The translations under genes and the position numbers were made by a program. The notes below the pieces were generated by a model. That model did no database searches. It saw nothing but the letters and a program-made list of their open reading frames with translations, and was not told the DNA's origin. Positions 1-5,991 of a stretch of 10,171 nt of DNA are shown here, one piece after another. Location: assembly GCA_947385085.1 (NCBI GenBank), contig CANDJN010000054.1, forward strand, positions 1 to 10,171. Direction: 5' to 3'. Each line of letters opens with the position of its first letter. Positions within the stretch are counted from its first letter, which is position 1. The stretch is from an uncultured Erysipelotrichaceae bacterium (lineage in GTDB: Bacteria > Bacillota_I > Bacilli_A > Erysipelotrichales > Erysipelotrichaceae).

Positions 1-1228
1 CTACATTTTTACTATACTCATAATCGCCGTTAGAAGCTCCCGGCTGCGGCGTTTTGGTATAGCTGATCTGATGTGGTGCGACGATGGTGACCTCATAGGC
101 AGAGCTTTCATTGGATACGGTATTCGGCTGTAAACTGCCGCCGTGAGATTCATTCACCAGTTTAATCTTATAATAATCGCCAACCTGAAAATTGCTTGTA
201 TCAATCTCTAAATAACCGGATGAGCCGTTCACATCAAAGCTTTGATGATAGACAAAATCACCATTTTTATCATATAACAATGCCGAAATGCGCTGTCCCG
301 GCACAGCTCCTGCATAATCAATTTTTATTTTATCACCCTTTGCGACCTTTTTATTTTCCGGTTTCACAACGGGTGCCGCCATCGTATTATCGAGGATTCT
401 CAATTTCAATATTGCGCTTTTATTCGTCGAATCAATAGGAGTGAGATCATAATCTTGAATAGTGCTTTCCAGTGCATACGCAATTTGAGAGGTATCCAAA
501 ATCACAGCCGCACGGATCGCATAAGGAATATATACGTTTTGACCATTGATGGGATTCCAATAATTCCAGCCATTCGCATTGGGCAGTGCCAAAGAAAGTA
601 TGGATGCGCGGATCGAGTTCGGCACGCTTGGAATGGTGTAAGATGGCTGTTTCAACCATGTGCCGTCCATGACGCAATCATTATCGCATGGTAAACCGGT
701 ATCGCAAGTATAGATCTTAGAGTAACCGCACGTAATGATGGGAAGGCGGGAATCGGATAAATATTTCGGTCCTAAATTTAATGTGCCGTTAAATCCTGAG
801 GCGACCTGTCCGGTGGTGAAAACCTCATCTGGAGAAAGGATAAATATGGAGCCAAGACTGATATTTTTTGACGCACCGTTCAAAGAATTGTTCAGCGCCG
901 TTTCTGTTTCATATAATGTAGTGTCGGCATAAGCAACCGTTTGACCGATACAGTCGCCCTTGCATAGCGTAGTTCTTCTGACTTCACCGGAAGTCATCGC
1001 CAAAGTACCGCCGTTGACGTTATCCTTTATAAATTCAAATACAATATCTTTTCCGTTATAAGAACCAAAGATAAAACTACTGCCCTGTACAGCAGTATCT
1101 CTTGTATCAAACACCTTGACACCTAAGGCGGCATTCAACTGATAATTATAATAGCGATAACCACCTGAACAAATGCATACAAATAATATCAGCCCGAATA
1201 TCCATCTCTTTCTTTTCCTCATGACCAT
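1..1228 (-). CDS. Secreted/surface protein with Ig-like region (partial, C-terminus off the window)
   Basis: An open frame of 409 codons runs from the ATG at 1228 to the left edge without a stop, so the C-terminus is missing. Residues 4-8 are basic (RKRKR) and are followed by a hydrophobic segment at about 9-22, a signal peptide or N-terminal anchor. Residues 38-280 form an extracellular region with six cysteines (89, 93, 167, 175, 181, 185). The stretch YIPYAIRAAVILDTS at 233-247 resembles the end of the DUF6273-like module found in Firmicutes surface proteins. Residues about 285-384 look like an Ig-like beta-sandwich (APVVKP, then KGDKIKIDYAG, then ALLYDKNGD). A further repeat-like module starts near 388 (SYTKTPQPGA). 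An ATG at 1222 is an alternative start; it lies 9 nt from the SD AGGGAAGG, against 3 nt for the ATG at 1228. The substrate or adhesion target is unknown. Family assignment is from memory of similar proteins, not from a search. Confidence 0.75.
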   Translation of the reverse strand, partial: MVMRKRKRWIFGLILFVCICSGGYRYYNYQLNAALGVKVFDTRDTAVQGSSFIFGSYNGKDIVFEFIKDNVNGGTLAMTSGEVRRTTLCKGDCIGQTVAYADTTLYETETALNNSLNGASKNISLGSIFILSPDEVFTTGQVASGFNGTLNLGPKYLSDSRLPIITCGYSKIYTCDTGLPCDNDCVMDGTWLKQPSYTIPSVPNSIRASILSLALPNANGWNYWNPINGQNVYIPYAIRAAVILDTSQIAYALESTIQDYDLTPIDSTNKSAILKLRILDNTMAAPVVKPENKKVAKGDKIKIDYAGAVPGQRISALLYDKNGDFVYHQSFDVNGSSGYLEIDTSNFQVGDYYKIKLVNESHGGSLQPNTVSNESSAYEVTIVAPHQISYTKTPQPGASNGDYEYSKNV

Positions 1229-1231
1229 CTT

Positions 1232-1277
1232 CCTTCCCTATTGTCTATAAAAGTACACTTATCAAGACAAGGGAAAA
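1232..1277 (-). promoter_or_regulatory. Hairpin masking the SD of the surface-protein gene
   Basis: On the minus strand, UUGUCU (1270-1265) can pair with AGACAA (1246-1241). Beyond a 2-nt bulge, UUUUCCC (1277-1271) can pair with GGGAAGG (1238-1232), with two G-U wobbles. The second arm contains the whole Shine-Dalgarno sequence of the gene starting at 1228/1222. The loop is 18 nt. Such a fold would hide the ribosome site, so translation could be regulated, but no ligand or factor is indicated. Confidence 0.4.
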
Positions 1278-1340
1278 GTAGTAGAAAATGTTGGTTTTAA
1301 AGCCTTAAATCATACATTTTATGTTTGAAATCTCATGTTT

Positions 1341-1370
1341 AAAAAGGTGTACCTTTTGATACACCTTTTT
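1341..1370 (-). terminator. Terminator-like hairpin in the leader of the surface gene
   Basis: A perfect 11-bp inverted repeat (AAAAAGGTGTA at 1341-1351, TACACCTTTTT at 1360-1370) has an 8-nt loop. It ends in a T run on both strands, so it could act in either direction. It lies 113 nt upstream of the surface-protein ATG and about 360 nt past the ftsH stop. Because ftsH already has a closer terminator, this one may instead attenuate the surface gene. Its 5' arm can alternatively pair with an upstream segment at 1409-1417. Confidence 0.6.
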
Positions 1371-1404
1371 GGTAATTTGTATCCTTTTTCTAGCTTTAAA
1401 AATA

Positions 1405-1434
1405 TGCAAAAAAGGCGGTTCCACCCGATTTGCA
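1405..1434 (-). promoter_or_regulatory. Hairpin with T-box-like core sequence
   Basis: The minus strand here contains GGGTGGAACCGC, which matches the central 12 positions of the T-box consensus AGGGUGGNACCGCG. The core is framed by UGCAAA (1434-1429) and UUUGCA (1410-1405), which can close a hairpin, and it is followed by six U. A terminator-like hairpin lies 35 nt downstream. Against a true T-box riboswitch, I find no convincing Stem I or specifier loop upstream, no downstream CGUCCC partner, and a downstream gene that is not amino-acid related. It may be an unrelated attenuator element or a short intrinsic terminator. Confidence 0.35.
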
Positions 1435-1441
1435 CAAAAAC

Positions 1442-1450
1442 ATTGTATCA
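1442..1450 (-). promoter_or_regulatory. Possible extended -10 promoter for the surface gene
   Basis: The minus strand reads TGATACAAT, an extended -10 (TG-n-TACAAT). No good -35 is visible. Transcription would start near 1434, directly at the T-box-like hairpin, and give a leader of about 205-210 nt before the surface-protein start. Confidence 0.3.
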
Positions 1451-1521
1451 TATTCCCACTGTTTAGAGTACTTTATTTATCGTTTTGTTCGCAGTGATTT
1501 TTGATCAAGATATGTTTATGT

Positions 1522-1545
1522 AAAAAAAAACTCAAAGAGACTTGA
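1522..1545 (-). terminator. Weak hairpin followed by nine T on the minus strand
   Basis: Minus-strand UCAAG and CUUUGA (1545-1532) can form a short bulged stem that runs straight into nine U (1530-1522). The stem is only about five pairs, so termination would be inefficient. It may be a back-up terminator for the ftsH transcript or a chance structure in AT-rich sequence. Confidence 0.25.
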
Positions 1546-1618
1546 TTGCATACAGTGAACTTCGTTTCATTAATCGGAATAGAAAAAAACTAGATAAAGT
1601 GCTTATGTTTTTATGATA

Positions 1619-1658
1619 AATCTATGATACATTTCGCTTTTTTCATGTATCATAGATT
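1619..1658. repeat. 14-bp perfect inverted repeat
   Basis: AATCTATGATACAT (1619-1632) and ATGTATCATAGATT (1645-1658) are exact inverted copies around a 12-nt spacer. Neither strand has a proper T tract after the stem, so it does not look like a classic terminator. It could be a protein-binding palindrome, an RNA-stabilising stem past the ftsH terminator, or the remains of a small mobile repeat. Confidence 0.65.
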
Positions 1659-1693
1659 ATTCGTAAGGCAAAAGAAAACATTTGTTAACTCAC

Positions 1694-1730
1694 AAAAACA
1701 GACCATTGCCTTTAAGACAACAGTCTGTTT
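1694..1730 (-). terminator. Rho-independent terminator of ftsH (tilS-hpt-ftsH operon)
   Basis: Minus-strand AAACAGAC (1730-1723) pairs with GUCUGUUU (1703-1696). The stem continues through two wobble pairs into UUGUC/GGCAA, giving about 15 pairs around a UUAAA loop, then a run of U. It begins 4 nt after the ftsH stop codon, so its assignment to ftsH is clear. Confidence 0.85.
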
Positions 1731-1733
1731 CAT

Positions 1734-3992
1734 TTACGATTCTTGCTTTGGCTCTTGCGGTGCTTCACTTTCAGCTTCCTGATCCGCTTTTGCCTTCGCC
1801 GCTTCGTTTTTCTTTGCGGCATTACGCTTCGTAGCGCTTTTTAATTTTGCCTGAACCGTCTTTTCCGATGTGGTCGTTTCCGTATCGCTTTTTTTCTTGC
1901 GGCCACGTTTTTTCACAGGTGCCTCACTTTCCCCCACAGCTTCCTCCATCGTTTCCTCAAGGGACGGCTTTTCTGCCTTTTTCCGTGTACGCTTCACTTT
2001 CGGTTTGGACTGTGTTTCGCTTTGTGTACTGTCTGATGATGAAGTGTCACTTACTTTCAATATGGAAAGCTCATCAGCGTCTTTTACCGCAGATTCCTTA
2101 CCATTGCTCGTCGGTTTAGAATCTTCAATTTCCGTTACCGGTGTATTTTTTACATCAGTGCTGGTCAGCGGTTGAATCGTGCCGTGATCGACCAAATTCA
2201 TAATGTCCTCATGAGTCAGTGTTTCTTCCTCAACCAGGGTTTCCGCAATTAGATTCAATAAATCCATATTATCACTGATAATCTTCTTACAGCTTTCAAA
2301 GCAGCTATTGATAATACTGCGAATTTCCTTATCAATTTCATAAGCAATCTCACCGGAATAATCATTCCCCTTACCATAATCACGACCTAAGAATACACTG
2401 CCGTTAGGGTCATCATACTGTACCGGTCCCAAATTCGACATGCCGAAACTCTTAACCATCATTTTCGCAATCTTGGTTACCCGTTCGATATCATTAGAGG
2501 CGCCGGCCGACATCTCATGGAAGACAAGTTCCTCGGCAACACGACCGCCCAAAAGCCCGGTAATCTTCGCCAAAAAATCACTTTTCGTAGGCATCAGCTT
2601 TTCTTCTTCCGGTGTCATCAAATTATAACCGCCCGCATCACCGCGCGGAATAATGGTAACCTTCTGCACCATATCGGAATTATCCAATTTCAAGCCGATC
2701 ACTGCATGGCCGGCTTCGTGATAAGCCACCATGCGCTTTTCTTTTTCAGTATATTTCTTTGATTTTTTTGCCGGCCCCATCATAACGCGATCAATTGCTT
2801 CATCCAAATCGTTCATGGTAATCTGGTTACGCTCTGCACGAACGGCCAGTATCGCTCCTTCATTCAGGACGTTTTCCAAATCGGCACCGGAGAAAGTAGG
2901 GGTACGTTTTGCCAGGTTTTCCAGACTGACATCCTCTGCCAATTTCTTATTACGGGAATGCACTTCCAGAATTTCCAAACGGCCTTTTTTATCAGGTAAA
3001 TTAACCGTGATTTGACGATCGAATCGTCCTGAGCGCAACAGCGCCGGATCCAGTACATCAGGACGGTTAGTTGCCGCAATGATGACAATACCTGTATTTT
3101 CACTCATACCGTCCATTTCTACCAGCAACTGATTCAGTGTTTGTTCCCGCTCGTCGTTGCCGCCGCCCATACCGGCGCCGCGCTGTCTTCCGACCGCATC
3201 TATCTCATCAATAAATACGATACAGGGGGCGGTTTGTTTGGCCTTTTTAAACATATCACGCACACGGCTAGCTCCGGTTCCGACAAACATCTCTACGAAA
3301 TCCGAACCGGAAATGGAAAAGAAGGGAACATCCGCTTCACCGGCTACCGCTTTCGCCAATAACGTTTTTCCGGTGCCCGGCGGACCCACCATTAATACAC
3401 CCTTGGGAATTCGCGCTCCCATTTCGGTAAAGCGCTGCGGATTCTTCAAATAATCGATAATTTCCTTAACTTCTTCTTTTTCCTCATCACATCCCGCAAC
3501 ATCATGAAAGCGCACTCTAACATTGCCCTCAATCCGCGCCCGGGATTTACTGAACTCAAACGCTTTATTGGATCCTCCGCCGTTCATCTTTGTGAACATG
3601 AAAAACAGAGCGCCTCCCAACAATAATAGCGGCAAAATCGAGTTTATCATGATGCTTGTTATCATTTCTCCACGGCTGGGATCACTTGCCTTGATAACCG
3701 CCTCATTTTTTAACAATACACTGTCTAGCCAAATCTGGTTCTCCGCCGTCTTCGGCACGGTTACGGAAAAGCTACGGATCGTACCATTATCGTCATACTT
3801 ACCACTGACATTGATAGTAACACCGGTAATTGACATTTCTGCTTCCGTGATCTTCATCTTTTCCGCTGATTTTTTAAATTCATTATAATTCAGTGTTTTT
3901 GTATTATTTGAATTTACCATGGAGAACATCACAATCAGAATGGATATGACTATGACATATGGCAAAGCATTTTTTAACTTGGAATAATTCAT
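1734..3992 (-). CDS. ftsH: ATP-dependent zinc metalloprotease FtsH
   Basis: FtsH is a hexameric membrane AAA+ protease that extracts and degrades misassembled membrane proteins and selected cytoplasmic regulators. The 752 residues show the full architecture. There are membrane segments at about 9-27 and 112-134 with an extracytoplasmic domain between them. Walker A is GPPGTGKT (203-210), Walker B is IVFIDEID (258-265), and the second region of homology with its arginine fingers is at 308-326. The zinc site HEAGH is at 425-429, and the third zinc ligand is probably D501 in NDIERVT. The start has a strong SD (AAGGAGG) 11 nt upstream. It is the last gene of tilS-hpt-ftsH, 27 nt after hpt. Residues from about 610 to the end form an unusually long, low-complexity S/T/E/K-rich tail with basic clusters (KRTRKK, KKRGRKKK); the B. 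subtilis protein is about 637 residues. Identity is certain; the role of the tail is unknown. Confidence 0.98.
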   Translation of the reverse strand: MNYSKLKNALPYVIVISILIVMFSMVNSNNTKTLNYNEFKKSAEKMKITEAEMSITGVTINVSGKYDDNGTIRSFSVTVPKTAENQIWLDSVLLKNEAVIKASDPSRGEMITSIMINSILPLLLLGGALFFMFTKMNGGGSNKAFEFSKSRARIEGNVRVRFHDVAGCDEEKEEVKEIIDYLKNPQRFTEMGARIPKGVLMVGPPGTGKTLLAKAVAGEADVPFFSISGSDFVEMFVGTGASRVRDMFKKAKQTAPCIVFIDEIDAVGRQRGAGMGGGNDEREQTLNQLLVEMDGMSENTGIVIIAATNRPDVLDPALLRSGRFDRQITVNLPDKKGRLEILEVHSRNKKLAEDVSLENLAKRTPTFSGADLENVLNEGAILAVRAERNQITMNDLDEAIDRVMMGPAKKSKKYTEKEKRMVAYHEAGHAVIGLKLDNSDMVQKVTIIPRGDAGGYNLMTPEEEKLMPTKSDFLAKITGLLGGRVAEELVFHEMSAGASNDIERVTKIAKMMVKSFGMSNLGPVQYDDPNGSVFLGRDYGKGNDYSGEIAYEIDKEIRSIINSCFESCKKIISDNMDLLNLIAETLVEEETLTHEDIMNLVDHGTIQPLTSTDVKNTPVTEIEDSKPTSNGKESAVKDADELSILKVSDTSSSDSTQSETQSKPKVKRTRKKAEKPSLEETMEEAVGESEAPVKKRGRKKKSDTETTTSEKTVQAKLKSATKRNAAKKNEAAKAKADQEAESEAPQEPKQES

Positions 3993-4019
3993 ACTGCCTG
4001 CATCCTCCTTACCGTAATA

Positions 4020-4559
4020 CTATTCGTAGTATTCACGTTTTAATACGCCGACAAACGGCAGATTACGATATTTCTGATCATAATCCAAGCCGAAGCCGAT
4101 CACAAATTCATTGGGAATCTCAAACCCAATATAGTCCGCCTCAATCTCCACGGTACGCCGACTTGGCTTATCCAGCAGCGAAACCACTTTTACATCGCTG
4201 GCACCTTTGTTTTTTAACAGCTTCGTTACTTCCTTTAAAGTGCGGCCGGTATCCACAATATCCTCAACCAACAAAATCGACAAGCCCTTGACGGAACATT
4301 CCAGATCCTTATTAATCTTAATATCGCCGATTGACTCGGTACCTTCATAGCTGGAAACATCCATAAAATCAAATTGAATATCCAGATCCATATGCTTCAC
4401 CAATTCCGCAAGAAACGGAACGCTCCCCCTTAATAAAGCAACCACATAGGGTATGGTATTTTTTTTGCGATAATCATCACAGATTTGTTTTCCCAATTCT
4501 TCACAGCGTTTCACAATCGCTTCTTGTGAAACGAGTATTCGATCAACTGCATCATGCAT
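4020..4559 (-). CDS. hpt: Hypoxanthine phosphoribosyltransferase
   Basis: This cytoplasmic purine-salvage enzyme transfers phosphoribose from PRPP to hypoxanthine (and usually guanine) to make IMP or GMP. The 179 residues match the family length. Visible landmarks are LLRGS (42-46), SSYEG (69-73), the PRPP-binding signature VEDIVDTGRTL (98-108), KPSRR (131-135), and the purine-site segment DYIGFEIPNEFVIGFGLDYD (142-161). The ATG has an SD (AGGAGG) with 9-nt spacing. It follows tilS by 28 nt and precedes ftsH by 27 nt, so the three are probably co-transcribed; tilS-hpt-ftsH is a conserved Firmicutes order. Nothing is missing or broken. Confidence 0.97.
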   Translation of the reverse strand: MHDAVDRILVSQEAIVKRCEELGKQICDDYRKKNTIPYVVALLRGSVPFLAELVKHMDLDIQFDFMDVSSYEGTESIGDIKINKDLECSVKGLSILLVEDIVDTGRTLKEVTKLLKNKGASDVKVVSLLDKPSRRTVEIEADYIGFEIPNEFVIGFGLDYDQKYRNLPFVGVLKREYYE

Positions 4560-4587
4560 TCCTTCTATCCTCCTACAAACATATAGT

Positions 4588-5853
4588 TTATTTTAACACA
4601 AATACGTTCGGATTGTTAGAGAAATGTGCAATATCACAGCCAATTTTTGATACAAAGATAATTTTTCCTGCCGCATTGACCATTACCGGCCATGTTCTTC
4701 TCTGTTCTAACGGGATTTTACGATCAATAAACCAGCGGCTGATTTTCTTTGTGCCAAAGCGTAAAGTAATCGCATCACCTGCTTGAGCATTGCGTATGAC
4801 AAGGGGAAAATCGCTCTTTGATAGGGTTACGCCTTCAATGACTTCACCATGATCACGCAAACGAAAATAAGGCGTTTCAATATATTTTAAATGTGATAAT
4901 GAATATGAATAGGATTCACCATCCCTTTTGATCAAAGATAATTTACCGTACTCCTTGCGCACCATATCATGATCTTTGATTGACCAACTTCCATTTCCCG
5001 TTTGTGCAATCCATATACCCAGTGCTTGTATTGTCTTTTTTGATGGCGTGATATCGCAGGATTCATGAAGCCATTGAAACAGAATGTAGAACTGTTCCTG
5101 CTTGGATCGCTGACAGAGAGATGCACAATCGTACGACCAATTCATTAAAAAGTGCCTTGCCATTTCCTGTAGTTCACGATGTCGCGCATTTTTTTCCTTG
5201 ATCTCTGATGCCAGGGTTTGCTTGGTTTCCATGCTCAGCGCTGCTACTTGTGTATGGCGAATCCGATTGCGCGTATATGCATCCGATAAATTGCTTTCAT
5301 CCACCCAAAACGGCACATGATGAAGATAGCAGTATTCCTCTAGCTGCTGCTTGGTTTGACTTAACAGCGGTCGCACAATGCGGCAACCAAATATTTCCGT
5401 TTCTGCTTTTAAGCCGAATGTTTCTGCCATAGCGCCCTTTTCCTTCTGCATGAGATACGTTTCCAGATGATCATCAAGCTGATGAGCGACCAGTACCCCT
5501 TCGGCATGATACTTTTCAATTAATTCATGAAAAAAGCGGTAACGCTTTGCGCGGGCAAAAGCCTGAAAATTCCCCTGGCATGTTTCCTCTTGAAGCCGAA
5601 TTTCCAAGGGGATGTGATGCTTGTCACAAAAGGCTTGTACTCCCTCCATATCTCTTTGAGCAGTGGCACGTTTTTGATAATTCATATGTGCCACCACGAT
5701 GGGAAGATGATGTACCATACACATATGTAACAATGCCATGGAATCACTGCCACCACTCACAGCGACAATCCAGCATTTTGCTTTTTCATTCGCTTTTTCC
5801 ATATGCTCATTATACAAAAAGAAGAAGAACTTCGCAAGCAGGAAGCTTTCCAT
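4588..5853 (-). CDS. tilS: tRNA(Ile)-lysidine synthetase
   Basis: TilS uses ATP and lysine to convert C34 of tRNA-Ile(CAU) to lysidine, so that the tRNA reads AUA and is charged with isoleucine; the family is essential in most bacteria. The frame has 421 residues. The N-type ATP pyrophosphatase P-loop SGGSDS is at 33-38, AHMNYQKR at 55-62, an HQLDDHLET segment at 124-132, RPLL at 161-164, and DESN followed by YTRNRIRH at 185-200. The C-terminal TilS_C domain ends the protein (RNAQAGDAITLRFGTKKISR, then FIDRKIPLEQRR). The start is uncertain. The ATG at 5853 has GAGGG only 1-2 nt away and gives a phenylalanine-rich N-terminus. The ATG at 5802 would give a short but workable N-terminus and lacks an SD. 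The gene begins 83 nt beyond the spoIIE terminator, so it needs its own promoter or readthrough; I see no clear promoter. Confidence 0.95.
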   Translation of the reverse strand: MESFLLAKFFFFLYNEHMEKANEKAKCWIVAVSGGSDSMALLHMCMVHHLPIVVAHMNYQKRATAQRDMEGVQAFCDKHHIPLEIRLQEETCQGNFQAFARAKRYRFFHELIEKYHAEGVLVAHQLDDHLETYLMQKEKGAMAETFGLKAETEIFGCRIVRPLLSQTKQQLEEYCYLHHVPFWVDESNLSDAYTRNRIRHTQVAALSMETKQTLASEIKEKNARHRELQEMARHFLMNWSYDCASLCQRSKQEQFYILFQWLHESCDITPSKKTIQALGIWIAQTGNGSWSIKDHDMVRKEYGKLSLIKRDGESYSYSLSHLKYIETPYFRLRDHGEVIEGVTLSKSDFPLVIRNAQAGDAITLRFGTKKISRWFIDRKIPLEQRRTWPVMVNAAGKIIFVSKIGCDIAHFSNNPNVFVLK

Positions 5854-5936
5854 TCCCTCTGGGAAGGGAAGATCAAAGCGAAATTATTTGCTTTTATCGT
5901 TTTCCTTCCACCTGCTTCATTACGAGACAGCCGCAG

Positions 5937-5969
5937 AAAACGCAAGGCACATTTTCTACCCTGCGTTTT
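5937..5969 (-). terminator. Rho-independent terminator after the spoIIE-like gene
   Basis: Minus-strand AAAACGCAGGG (5969-5959) pairs with CCTTGCGTTTT (5947-5937) over 11 positions with one G-U wobble and an 11-nt loop, and the stem ends in four U. It starts 22 nt past the stop at 5992. It should separate the spoIIE-like unit from tilS. The + strand also ends in a T run, so it could work in both directions. Confidence 0.75.
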
Positions 5970-5991
5970 TATGACTTTCATATTAGGGGTC

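Noticed and set aside
196..932. Several plus-strand and alternate-frame ORFs over the surface-protein gene
   Set aside because: They lie over a continuous 409-codon minus-strand frame with signal peptide and SD, and have no ribosome sites or recognisable motifs.
1532..1570. 12-residue minus-strand peptide (MKRSSLYAIKSL) as a leader peptide for attenuation
   Set aside because: There is no SD before its ATG, no run of one regulatory codon, and it lies upstream of the only promoter candidate.
1405..1695. Complete T-box riboswitch
   Set aside because: Only the core sequence is present; I could not find Stem I, a specifier loop, an AG bulge or the CGUCCC partner, so it is reported only as T-box-like.
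3523..3888. 121-codon plus-strand frame inside ftsH
   Set aside because: It is antisense to the well-defined FtsH N-terminal region and has no recognisable motif.
3991..4005. Mini-frame ATG CAG GCA GTA TGA overlapping the ftsH start
   Set aside because: Its ATG abuts the SD with no spacing, so it cannot be initiated efficiently; the SD serves ftsH.
5757..5981. 74-codon minus-strand frame between spoIIE and tilS
   Set aside because: It runs through the spoIIE terminator and overlaps the tilS N-terminus in another frame, has no SD, and its composition is not protein-like.
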